Origin: an uncultured Carboxylicivirga sp.
GTDB lineage: Bacteria; Bacteroidota; Bacteroidia; Bacteroidales; Marinilabiliaceae
Direction: 5' to 3'
Assembly (NCBI RefSeq): GCF_963668385.1
Contig: NZ_OY764327.1
Location: 3,006,001 to 3,070,000, forward strand
Length of the DNA stretch: 64,000 nucleotides
The notes below the pieces were generated by a model. That model worked only from the letters and a program-made list of their open reading frames with translations, searched no databases and was not told the DNA's origin. Each line of letters begins with the position of its first letter. Within the stretch, counting starts at the first letter, position 1. The position numbers and the translations under genes were made by a program. This document shows, piece after piece, positions 26,004 to 34,626 of this stretch.

Positions 26004-26960
26004 ATGCAGGGAAGAGTAAAATGGATAGATGCCATGAAAGGTTTTGGGATTATTATGGTAGTATACAGTCATGTTCATATTGACTTTGGCCATGCCTTTC
26101 TGAATAGTTTCAAGATGCCATTATTTTTCTTTTGTTCAGGTTATGTTGCAAACTATTCAAAGTATCAAAGAACAAGTGAATTTGTTAAACGAAGGTTTAT
26201 TTCATTATTATATCCATATTTTATTTGGAGCTTGATGCTTTTTTTGTTTTGGATGTTTTTTGATAGAGATGGTGGGGATATTTTTAAAAATTTGTTTGGA
26301 ATATTTTATTCATCAGGAGGAACTGAATATATGGGGTGGGGAGTGATACTGTGGTTTCTACCGGCCTTATTTATTGTTGAAGTATTACATGCATATATTC
26401 AAAAGGTTAATAAAGTAGATTGGGTAATTCTTGGAGTGAGTACAATTGGCTATTTATACACTTCATACATAAATAAATCACTTCCATGGAGTTTTAACAT
26501 TTCATTGATAATGCTAATATTTTATCATTTCGGGTATGTGTGGAAGCAAAAGAGTGTAAAGTTTTCTAATACCCTCTATCTTCCTTTTGTTTTAGTTCTT
26601 TGGTTTGTAATAAGCTATTACAATGGAAAAGTACTAGTGTATCAAGGACAAATAAATAACCCATTTTTATTTTTAATGGGAGGCTTATTTGGGATATTGT
26701 CAATAAAGTTACTTGTGCATTTGTTTGAGAAAATAGAGAGCCTGTTAGCCTTTGTTGGAGTAAGAGTTATTTTAATTTTCTTGGTGCACTTAAGATTAAT
26801 CACGGTGTTGAAAGCTATACAATTGTATGTGTTTCATGTACCCATTCACGAAAATTACATGTCAGCTATAATTTATACAGTTATTTCAGTAAGTATCCTG
26901 GCACTTGCGTTCGATACAATTAATAAGAAACTAACATGGTTGTTAAGGTATGATAAATAA
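26004..26960 (+). CDS. Acyltransferase family 3 membrane protein
   Basis: A 318-residue polytopic protein with about ten hydrophobic segments. Its N-terminal signature RVKWIDAMKGFGIIMVVYSH, with PLFFFCSGYVA after the first helix, identifies the OafA/NodX acyltransferase-3 family that acylates surface sugars at the membrane. The gene overlaps the phosphoethanolamine transferase start by 11 bases, so the pair is coupled. Together they form a plus-strand, AT-rich insertion between minus-strand housekeeping genes. Divergent from the nucleoside kinase. The acceptor is unknown; an LPS or capsule sugar is likely. Confidence 0.88.
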   Translation: MQGRVKWIDAMKGFGIIMVVYSHVHIDFGHAFLNSFKMPLFFFCSGYVANYSKYQRTSEFVKRRFISLLYPYFIWSLMLFLFWMFFDRDGGDIFKNLFGIFYSSGGTEYMGWGVILWFLPALFIVEVLHAYIQKVNKVDWVILGVSTIGYLYTSYINKSLPWSFNISLIMLIFYHFGYVWKQKSVKFSNTLYLPFVLVLWFVISYYNGKVLVYQGQINNPFLFLMGGLFGILSIKLLVHLFEKIESLLAFVGVRVILIFLVHLRLITVLKAIQLYVFHVPIHENYMSAIIYTVISVSILALAFDTINKKLTWLLRYDK

Positions 26961-28494
26961 ATTATTTAATAAGTCGACAATTATCTATGTCGGTATACTT
27001 CTGTTATCATCAGTCTTCATTAGCTTGTCAAATTATATCAGAATTCCAATAGATAATGTGAAGGATGGAGTTGCTTTTTTAGCGCATGCTTTTATACTGA
27101 TTTTGGGGGTATTCGGATTCATGTACTTTTTGAGTATTAATCGAATCGTATTTAGTCTTTTTTTAGGACCTGTACTGCTTTTATTTTTGATATCTGCATA
27201 TCTGCTGTATTTTCAAAATGTTTTGTTGACAAGTGCCATCTTAGATGTTTCATTGAATACAGAGTGGAAAGTTTCAAGAGAATACTTAAATACTTATATG
27301 ATTGTGGGACTTTTAATTTTAATGGTTCCAGTTGTGTTTATTTATATTTATCGCTGGAAGAATAAAAAGATATTTAATCAAAAGAAGTTTATTCATTTTG
27401 CTTTTGCCATTTTGTTGATGATACCAGTGTATTTAATTAATAATATACGGATTAATACTTATTTTTATAGAGTACCATTGAATATTTATAGTTCCATTGA
27501 TGAATATGTTAAGATAAAAAATGTTCGTTTAGAGAAGAAATCAGAGATTGGATTAGATGTAGAAACAGAGGCTTGTGATTCATTGAAAGTAATTTTGATA
27601 ATAGGTGAATCTGTACGTAATGATCATTTAACTATTAATGGGTATTCAAAAAACACAACTCCGTGTTTAATACAAGATAATGTGATTCCATTGCCAAGAA
27701 TGAGATCACTTTATTCTTATACTGCAGCATCTTTACCTCAATTACTTACAAGAGCAGATTCTATAAATGATAAAAGAGAATATACAGAGAGATCATTTAT
27801 TTCAGTTTTTAAGCGGTGTAATTATAACACCTATTGGATAGCAAATCAAACACCTGATTATACTTATTATGATTTAGCTAAGGAAGCTAATTACTATACA
27901 AATGTGAGTGTAGAAAATTCAGCATACTCAGATAAATTATGGACTGATCAGAATATTTTAGATGAGTTACAAAGAATTAGTTTTCATGATGACCAAAAGG
28001 AGTTGATTGTTTTACATTCAATTGGTTCACATTGGTATTATCAATATCGTTACCCAGCTAATTTTTCTAAGTTTAAACCAACTTTAAAATCGCGATCAAT
28101 ATATCATAATACGCCTGAGGAGATTATTAATTCATATGACAATACAATATTGTTTATGGATTATTTTGTAAGTAAAGTAATAAAGAGCTATGAAGATAAA
28201 ACTGCCATAGTAATCTTCCTTTCAGATCATGGAGAATTATTGGGTGAAGATGGTAATTGGTTACATGCAATTGACCACGATCAGTTATATAATTCAGCTT
28301 GCTTTATATGGATGTCAGAAAAATATAAAACAAGCTATAAGCATAAGTATGAAGCGTTATTGCATAATTCAAATACAAATTGGACAACTGCATTTTTATT
28401 TCATTCAATATTATCTGCCGGGGATATAAAAACTGAGGTTATAAATAAAGATTTAGATGTTTTTTCAGATCTAAATAAAGGTTTAGAGGAGTAA
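26950..28494 (+). CDS. Phosphoethanolamine transferase (EptA/sulfatase superfamily)
   Basis: A 514-residue inner-membrane enzyme with about five N-terminal helices (1-165) and a periplasmic sulfatase-fold domain. Visible active-site elements are the metal-binding glutamate in IIGESVRNDH (E220), the likely nucleophile threonine in SYTAASLPQLL (T258), the GSHWYYQYRYP motif and SDHGELLGEDG with D426/H427. These match lipid A and other phosphoethanolamine transferases, which decorate lipid A or glycans and can lower polymyxin binding. The target here is unknown. The acyltransferase upstream overlaps it. Its stop directly abuts the uvrA stop. Confidence 0.9.
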   Translation: MINKLFNKSTIIYVGILLLSSVFISLSNYIRIPIDNVKDGVAFLAHAFILILGVFGFMYFLSINRIVFSLFLGPVLLLFLISAYLLYFQNVLLTSAILDVSLNTEWKVSREYLNTYMIVGLLILMVPVVFIYIYRWKNKKIFNQKKFIHFAFAILLMIPVYLINNIRINTYFYRVPLNIYSSIDEYVKIKNVRLEKKSEIGLDVETEACDSLKVILIIGESVRNDHLTINGYSKNTTPCLIQDNVIPLPRMRSLYSYTAASLPQLLTRADSINDKREYTERSFISVFKRCNYNTYWIANQTPDYTYYDLAKEANYYTNVSVENSAYSDKLWTDQNILDELQRISFHDDQKELIVLHSIGSHWYYQYRYPANFSKFKPTLKSRSIYHNTPEEIINSYDNTILFMDYFVSKVIKSYEDKTAIVIFLSDHGELLGEDGNWLHAIDHDQLYNSACFIWMSEKYKTSYKHKYEALLHNSNTNWTTAFLFHSILSAGDIKTEVINKDLDVFSDLNKGLEE

Positions 28495-31353
28495 CTATTT
28501 CAACTCCTCTTTCAAAAATTTAGCTGTGTAACTTTTTTTGTTTTTGGCTACTTGTTCCGGTGTTCCAGAACAAACTAATTCACCGCCAAATCGTCCTCCA
28601 TCTGGACCGATGTCAATAATATGGTCGGCCACTTTGATCACATCCAGATTGTGTTCAATAACCAAAACTGTATTTCCTTTATCAACCAGTCGATGTAACA
28701 CGTCCATAAGAACTCTGATGTCTTCGAAATGCAGGCCTGTAGTTGGTTCGTCCAATATATAAATAGTTTTACCTGTATCTCGTTTGGCTAATTCGGTTGC
28801 CAATTTAACCCTTTGACTTTCTCCACCAGATAAGGTGGTTGATGGTTGTCCTAGAGTGATATAGCCTAATCCTACATCCTGTAGGGTTTTTAGTATCTTA
28901 ATGAGTTTGGGTATATGAGCAAAGAAATCAACTGCTTGGTTGATGGTCATATCCAAAACATCACCAATAGATTTTCCTTTGTAGCGAACTTCTAGTGTTT
29001 CTCTGTTATAACGACGTCCACCACAATCGGGGCATTCAACCATAACATCTGGTAGAAAATTCATTTCAATCACCTGAACACCCGCACCTTTACATGTTTC
29101 GCATCTACCACCAGCTACGTTAAAAGAGAATCGTCCTGGTTTATAGGCTCTTATTTTTGATTCAGGTAACTCGGCAAATAGCTTTCTTATTTCATCAAAT
29201 AGTTTAGTGTATGTTGCTGGATTTGAGCGAGGAGTTCTCCCTAAAGGAGTCTGGTCGACATCAACCACTTTATCCAAATGATCTATTCCTTCAACCGATT
29301 TAAAAGGAAGAGGATCTTTAACAGCATGGTAAAAATGTTGATTTAAGATAGGGTAGAGGGTTTCGTTTACTAATGAAGATTTACCACTGCCAGATACACC
29401 AGTAACACAAATTAATTTACCCAAAGGAAAATCAACATTGACACCTTTTAAGTTATGGCCTGTTGCACCTTTTATTGAAATAATATTGCCATTTCCTTTG
29501 CGTCTTTTTTTAGGAATTTCAATCTTTCTTTTCCCTGTCAGATAGTCAGATGTTAAGGAGTTTGTCTGCATTATTTCCAATGCTGTTCCTGCTGCAACAA
29601 CTTTACCACCATGACGACCGGCATGAGGACCAATATCGATTACATAATCGGCAGCCATCATCATATCCTTATCATGTTCAACAACCAATACAGAATTGCC
29701 AGTATCGCGAAGCTGAGTCAGTGATTTTATCAAACGATGATTGTCTCGCTGATGAAGTCCAATACTTGGTTCGTCTAAAATATATAGCACATTTACTAAC
29801 TGAGAGCCAATTTGAGTTGCCAGGCGAATACGCTGACTTTCGCCACCAGAAAGAGTCATGGCACCTCTGTTTAAAGAGAGATAATCCAATCCTACATCGA
29901 TCAAAAAGCCCAAACGACTTCTTATCTCCTTCAATATCTCGTGACCAATTGTTTTTTGCTTGTCTGTTAAACGATCTTCAAGATTTTGAAACCAATCGTG
30001 GAGTAAACCCAGATCCATCTCAGCTAATTCTGCAATATTTTTATCATCAATCTTAAAATGTAAAGCCTCGCGGTTTAATCTTTGTCCATTACATTCATCA
30101 CAATTGTTATGTTTGATGAATTGACGAGCCCATTTCCTGGCTTTCATCGAGGTGTCGTTATCCTGCTGGTCGAGAATATATTTAATAACACCTTCAAAAC
30201 TCAAATAATAATTAGAAGCACCTCCTAAAGAAGCATTTTTAACCGTTACAGGTTCGCTTGATCCATGTAAAATGATATCAAGAGCTTCTTCCGGTATTTT
30301 CTTTATGGGAGTATCTAATGTAAAACCATGCTTTTCGCCAATGGCTTCAATTTGCCAGAAAATGAGGTTGTTCTTATATTTTCCAAGTGGTGCAATCCCA
30401 CCTTTTTTGATGGTAGAGTTAGCATCTGGTACAATTTTATCAAAATCAACTACGTCGAGTGTTCCTAATCCTTTACATTTAGGACATGCACCTAGAGGAG
30501 AGTTAAAGGAAAAAGAGTGAGGAGCTGGTTCGTTGTATGAGATTCCACTAGTTGGGCACATCAACTGACGGCTATAATAACGTTGATTTCCTGTTTCTGC
30601 ATCCACCAACATCATAATACCTTTACCATGTTGCATGGCCAACTGAATGCTTTCCTTCAGACGTTTAGTGTCATCGTCGGTTATTTTAACGCGATCGACT
30701 ACCATTTCGATAAAGTGGTTTTTATATCGATCAACTTTCATGCCCTGTACAACCTCGTGAATTTCGCCATCAACTCTGACATGTAAAAATCCTTTTTTAC
30801 GTATCTGATCAAATAGCTCTTTATAATGACCTTTTCGTCCTTTTACTAACGGGGCCGCTATATATGCTTTTTTACCTTTGAACTGGTCCTGGATGAGGTT
30901 TAAAATTTGCTCATCGGTATATTTTACCATTAATTCGCCTGTTTGATAGGAGTAGGCTTGACCGGCACGTGCATATAACAAACGAAGAAAATCATATATC
31001 TCGGTGGTTGTACCAACGGTTGAACGAGGGTTTTTGCCTGTAGTTTTTTGTTCGATGGAAATAACCGGACTTAATCCTGTTATTTTATCTACATCCGGAC
31101 GTTCCATGTTACCTAAAAACTGACGCGCGTAAGCTGAAAAAGTTTCGATGTAGCGTCTTTGACCTTCAGCATAAATGGTATCAAAAGCAAGCGATGATTT
31201 TCCACTTCCGCTTAAACCTGTAACTACAACCAATTTGTCGCGTGGAATGGTAACATCAATGTTTTGAAGATTATGAACTCGTGCTCCATAAACATCTATC
31301 TGCCCTGCGTCTTCAACAAAAGTATTTTGATCTGTTGCTTTTTTCTCTGCCAT
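28495..31353 (-). CDS. uvrA: Excinuclease ABC subunit A
   Basis: The damage-recognition ATPase of nucleotide excision repair. It has 952 residues with two ABC-type ATPase modules: Walker [16 protein letters not shown] near the N-terminus and [15 protein letters not shown] in the second half. Signature motifs are [16 protein letters not shown] and [15 protein letters not shown]. Zinc-finger cysteines lie in [16 protein letters not shown] and [10 protein letters not shown]...[12 protein letters not shown] at 31353 (MAEKKATDQ) was chosen over one 26 codons upstream because conserved sequence begins soon after it. The stop is contiguous with that of the convergent phosphoethanolamine transferase. 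Confidence 0.97.
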   Translation of the reverse strand: MAEKKATDQNTFVEDAGQIDVYGARVHNLQNIDVTIPRDKLVVVTGLSGSGKSSLAFDTIYAEGQRRYIETFSAYARQFLGNMERPDVDKITGLSPVISIEQKTTGKNPRSTVGTTTEIYDFLRLLYARAGQAYSYQTGELMVKYTDEQILNLIQDQFKGKKAYIAAPLVKGRKGHYKELFDQIRKKGFLHVRVDGEIHEVVQGMKVDRYKNHFIEMVVDRVKITDDDTKRLKESIQLAMQHGKGIMMLVDAETGNQRYYSRQLMCPTSGISYNEPAPHSFSFNSPLGACPKCKGLGTLDVVDFDKIVPDANSTIKKGGIAPLGKYKNNLIFWQIEAIGEKHGFTLDTPIKKIPEEALDIILHGSSEPVTVKNASLGGASNYYLSFEGVIKYILDQQDNDTSMKARKWARQFIKHNNCDECNGQRLNREALHFKIDDKNIAELAEMDLGLLHDWFQNLEDRLTDKQKTIGHEILKEIRSRLGFLIDVGLDYLSLNRGAMTLSGGESQRIRLATQIGSQLVNVLYILDEPSIGLHQRDNHRLIKSLTQLRDTGNSVLVVEHDKDMMMAADYVIDIGPHAGRHGGKVVAAGTALEIMQTNSLTSDYLTGKRKIEIPKKRRKGNGNIISIKGATGHNLKGVNVDFPLGKLICVTGVSGSGKSSLVNETLYPILNQHFYHAVKDPLPFKSVEGIDHLDKVVDVDQTPLGRTPRSNPATYTKLFDEIRKLFAELPESKIRAYKPGRFSFNVAGGRCETCKGAGVQVIEMNFLPDVMVECPDCGGRRYNRETLEVRYKGKSIGDVLDMTINQAVDFFAHIPKLIKILKTLQDVGLGYITLGQPSTTLSGGESQRVKLATELAKRDTGKTIYILDEPTTGLHFEDIRVLMDVLHRLVDKGNTVLVIEHNLDVIKVADHIIDIGPDGGRFGGELVCSGTPEQVAKNKKSYTAKFLKEELK

Positions 31354-31433
31354 AAGTCCATTTTTAGGATGCCCAAAGATAACAATTTGTTGGGCTAAAG
31401 ATAAACGGATTGACAGCTTACTTGTTCTCAATT

Positions 31434-31477
31434 AAAAAGCGCATGGAAAACTAAAATTGATCCATGCGCTAATTTTT
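31434..31477 (-). terminator. Terminator after the M56-M23 peptidase gene
   Basis: A 10-bp perfect stem, AGCGCATGGA/TCCATGCGCT (31438-31447 with 31461-31470), is followed on the minus strand by a T-run. It lies 16 bases beyond the peptidase stop and also upstream of uvrA. Confidence 0.85.
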
Positions 31478-31485
31478 AAATCGTT

Positions 31486-32844
31486 CTATTCCTTAATAAT
31501 TTTCATTGGATCTATATTTTCTCCGTCTTTTTTAATTTCAAAATGGAGGTGAGGACCTGTTGACATTCCACTCGATCCTGATAGTCCAATAACATCTCCT
31601 TGCTTAACTTTATCGCCTTCTTTTACTTTATAATCATTTAATTGTGCATAAAGTGATGAATAGCCATCCGCATGATCAACTATTATATACTTACCATAAC
31701 CTTTATCTTCCTGATAGTTTAATTCAACTTTGCGAATTGTTCCATCTGCAATGGCAACAACAGGAGTATTCAATTTAACTTTGAAATCAGTCCCTTTGTG
31801 CATTCTTTTTTCTTTTGTAATTGGATGAATGCGCATGCCGTAATCAGATGTTATTTTATAATTATCAGTCGTTTTAAATGGTAATACAAAAGTTTGTTTT
31901 TTTGCTTTAGGTTCAGTAATAGCTGTTGAAAAAGATTCAGTGCTGTCATTATCAATTGCTGAGGATTTGATTGTTGCTGAAGTTAAAATGATAAAAGCTG
32001 CTATTAAAACAGGTATTATAAGAGCTAATTTTTTTATTGGTTTTGATTTATAATTCGACATAGTAATTCGTTTTTTGATGAGTTGATAACTGAAAGGACT
32101 CATCAGAGGCGTGTATGCCTCTTCAGCCGAATGCTGCAGAACCAATCTAAAATAATTACTGATGGATTCGTTAGTGCTAATAGCATCATTATCGGCCTGA
32201 AATTCATGAACCTCTTCAAGTGCCTTTCGATACAAATAAATAAACGGATTCATCCAAAAAAGAATGGTCATCAATTCAATGAATAGTCGATCAAAAGTAT
32301 GTTTGTTTTTGATATGACTGCGTTCATGATTGAGTATTACATCCCCATTGGTTGACTCCAAATGGTTTTGGGAAATGAAAATATAACGAAAGAAAGAAAA
32401 GGTGTTGTGCTGTTTTAATAGCACTAAAGTGTATTTAATTTGCTTTATTTTATCATTTACTCGAATGGTTTTTATTATTTGAAATAAATGTTTGAAAAAT
32501 CGGAATAGTAGAACAGCCGAAACACCTATTAATAATACTGATCCAACGTTATTAACAAGGTTGACAGGTTGTATTGAATGAACTTCATTCAAAAGTATTT
32601 CTTCCGAAAAAGAAAACTGGTTGATTGAGCTCTGGATGTTGCTAATTATTGGTAATTGTGAATTAGTTTCGGTGTAGATATTCAGCTTGACAAATGGGAA
32701 TAGATAAGAAAAAAGCAGGCTTACTAACAAATAAAAGCGGTTCATTTGAAAGAAAGACTCTTTCCGTAGTAATGCCTGATATATCAAAAAGAAAATACCG
32801 GAAACAATACTTGTTTTTAGTAAATAATATCCAATATATATCAT
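31486..32844 (-). CDS. BlaR1-like M56 metallopeptidase fused to an M23 (LytM) domain
   Basis: The 452 residues start with an M56 (BlaR1/MecR1) membrane part, about 1-270, with several helices and the zinc motif HERSH near residue 172. A further helix (LALIIPVLIAAFIILTSATI) leads to a periplasmic M23 endopeptidase domain at about 325-450, with MHKGTDF (HxxxD) and GPHLHFEI (HxH). BlaR1 homologues sense cell-wall antibiotics and inactivate the BlaI repressor. Here the penicillin-binding sensor is replaced by a peptidoglycan hydrolase fold. The start overlaps the stop of the BlaI gene by four bases. It probably senses or remodels the cell wall. Confidence 0.9.
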   Translation of the reverse strand: MIYIGYYLLKTSIVSGIFFLIYQALLRKESFFQMNRFYLLVSLLFSYLFPFVKLNIYTETNSQLPIISNIQSSINQFSFSEEILLNEVHSIQPVNLVNNVGSVLLIGVSAVLLFRFFKHLFQIIKTIRVNDKIKQIKYTLVLLKQHNTFSFFRYIFISQNHLESTNGDVILNHERSHIKNKHTFDRLFIELMTILFWMNPFIYLYRKALEEVHEFQADNDAISTNESISNYFRLVLQHSAEEAYTPLMSPFSYQLIKKRITMSNYKSKPIKKLALIIPVLIAAFIILTSATIKSSAIDNDSTESFSTAITEPKAKKQTFVLPFKTTDNYKITSDYGMRIHPITKEKRMHKGTDFKVKLNTPVVAIADGTIRKVELNYQEDKGYGKYIIVDHADGYSSLYAQLNDYKVKEGDKVKQGDVIGLSGSSGMSTGPHLHFEIKKDGENIDPMKIIKE

Positions 32845-33215
32845 TTTTTCTTGTGCTCTATCTGTTTGTCAATTAGTTCTTTTAGTTCTTCAAGTTCCGA
32901 GATTGAGAGGTCGCTTTCTTTTGCAAAGAAAGAGGCAAATTGCTTTTGTGAATTATTAAAAAAGTTGTTAACCAATGTGTTTACATACTTTTTAGAGTAG
33001 TCTTCTTTTTTTACCAGAGGAAAATATTCATTTACTTTTCCATAAGTATTGTATCCAATAGCTTTCTTCTTTACCAAAACTCTCACCACTGTTGAAACAG
33101 TTGTATAAGCTGGTTTAGGTTCAGGGTATTGCTCTACAATATCTTTTAAGAAGCCTTTTTCAATATTCCACAAATATTGCATTACCTGTTCTTCTGCTTT
33201 CGTTAATTCAATCAT
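32841..33215 (-). CDS. BlaI/MecI/CopY-family repressor
   Basis: A 124-residue winged-helix repressor: IELTKAEEQVMQYLWNIEKG at the start, TTVSTVVRVLVKKKAIGYN (recognition region) and a C-terminal dimerisation helix rich in leucine and charged residues (LSISELEELKELIDKQIEHKKK). This is the usual length for BlaI. ATG at 33215 was preferred to an upstream ATG at 33263, which lies inside the operator. It overlaps the peptidase gene (ATGA) as in bla/mec operons. The perfect palindrome at 33249-33270, 34 bases upstream, is the obvious autoregulatory site. Confidence 0.93.
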   Translation of the reverse strand: MIELTKAEEQVMQYLWNIEKGFLKDIVEQYPEPKPAYTTVSTVVRVLVKKKAIGYNTYGKVNEYFPLVKKEDYSKKYVNTLVNNFFNNSQKQFASFFAKESDLSISELEELKELIDKQIEHKKK

Positions 33216-33242
33216 TTCCCAAATGTTTGCATCAAATATATG

Positions 33243-33300
33243 ACTATAAAAATAGTTGTACAACTATTTTATTAATTATATTACTATAAAATTAGTCGTG
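33243..33300 (-). promoter_or_regulatory. Predicted BlaI-type operator: 22-bp palindrome plus a second partial copy
   Basis: Positions 33249-33270 form a perfect 22-bp palindrome centred on TTGTACAA, similar to the TACA/TGTA cores of BlaI/CopY operators. The block ACTATAAAAATAGTTGT (33243) recurs as ACTATAAAATTAGTCGT (33283), 40 bases away, which suggests two binding sites on one helical face. It lies directly upstream of the repressor gene. Confidence 0.7.
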
Positions 33301-33325
33301 AAAAATTGTACTCAACTTTGTTGCA

Positions 33326-33357
33326 ATAAAAAAGCAACTGCGGTGGCAATTGCTTTT
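33326..33357 (-). terminator. Terminator after the lytic transglycosylase gene
   Basis: A stem of AAAAGCAA/TTGCTTTT plus TGC/GCA (33330-33357, loop GGTG, one mismatch) is followed on the minus strand by a run of T. It sits 24 bases beyond the transglycosylase stop. Confidence 0.85.
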
Positions 33358-33380
33358 CGTTAAATATGATATTTTAATTA

Positions 33381-34355
33381 CTAACTATTAGCTTTAGTGG
33401 AATCCTGAGGAGCAACTTTTTTTTCAGAGGTTGCGGTAATAGGTACTTTTATTAAATACGTTTTTTTAGAAGGATTGTTTAAATAGGTATCCCTCAGCCA
33501 AGGGTTCAGATCTTTTAATTCCTTATATGTGATATTGTGCTCAATGGCAAAATCAGGGAAACTTGATATTTTATTCTTTATTTCAATGTTTTTTGTATTC
33601 AAAGGTTGATAAAGGTCTTCTTTCTTAACATGGAAGCCATATGCATCTGGTTTAGAAAGAATTTCTTTAATTGCTAAAATTCGATATACATATCTTCCTG
33701 TTTCTTCGTTCAGTAATAAATCGAAGTAACTATCAACCTTTTGGCGTGATAACTGACGATTAATTCCAGTACGTCCTGCATTATAGGCGGCTGCAGCTAA
33801 AGTCCAGCTTCCGTAATGATCATGCATCTTTTTAAGGTATTTACACGCAGCTTCTGTTGCCTTTTCAATGTGATAGCGCTCATCAACTTCGTTGGAAATC
33901 TCCAAACCATACTCTTTTCCTGTGGCTGTTAAAAATTGCCAGAAACCTACTGCACCAGCTGGCGACTGAGCTCGTTGCATTAATCCACTTTCAATAAGTG
34001 CTAAATATTTAAAGTCATCAGGAACTCCATTTTCTTTTAAAATAGGTTCAATGATAGGGAAATATCTGTTAGCTCGTTTAATAAACAAAACTGTTTGTGA
34101 TTGCCAGTAGGTATTTACTAGTAACTCACGATCGAAACTCTCCATAATATCATAACGATCGATAGGAACCTGTTCGTTGGCAAATGTTATTTTCGATGGA
34201 ATGTCGAGAGAATAAATAGCATAATCGCTTAGTTTTTCTTCTTTGTTTTCTACTTTCTCAGGTTCCGATGAAAAAGTAAATAATTTAAATGCAATCACTA
34301 TTGCAATAAATGCTGTTGATACTGATAAAAGTTTTGTGTAAAAATTCGCTCTCAT
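33381..34355 (-). CDS. Lytic transglycosylase (SLT family, MltD-like)
   Basis: Cleaves peptidoglycan glycan strands with formation of anhydromuropeptides. The 324 residues start with an N-terminal anchor or signal (about 8-30). The SLT domain lies at about 95-215, with the catalytic glutamate in LALIESGLM (E122), SPAGAVGFWQFLTATGKEYG and AAAAYNAGRTGI. The C-terminal region (DFAIEHNITYKELKDLNPWL...YLIKVP) resembles a single LysM-like wall-binding motif. ATG at 34355 gives the better anchor. It lies next to the BlaI/M56-M23 pair, giving a small cell-wall cluster, but has its own terminator. Confidence 0.92.
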   Translation of the reverse strand: MRANFYTKLLSVSTAFIAIVIAFKLFTFSSEPEKVENKEEKLSDYAIYSLDIPSKITFANEQVPIDRYDIMESFDRELLVNTYWQSQTVLFIKRANRYFPIIEPILKENGVPDDFKYLALIESGLMQRAQSPAGAVGFWQFLTATGKEYGLEISNEVDERYHIEKATEAACKYLKKMHDHYGSWTLAAAAYNAGRTGINRQLSRQKVDSYFDLLLNEETGRYVYRILAIKEILSKPDAYGFHVKKEDLYQPLNTKNIEIKNKISSFPDFAIEHNITYKELKDLNPWLRDTYLNNPSKKTYLIKVPITATSEKKVAPQDSTKANS

Positions 34356-34626
34356 GATCCGTCCCTTTCCAATGTTGAATGTTGATCTCAAAAATATATT
34401 ATCATAATCGAGTAACCAAAAGTATCCTGTTAAAATACTTGTTTAGTGGTACGCTTATCAAATAAAAATGTTAGCCCCTATTGTTAAAAAAATGATTTGT
34501 CAAAATGATAAACTTTTAAATTGATCTATTAATTAATTGTTGGTAAGTTGTATACAAGTGGAGGATAATCGTTATTGTCTCGAGAGGCTTAAAAATGCAT
34601 ATTCACAGTACAGGGATTAAAGACTT

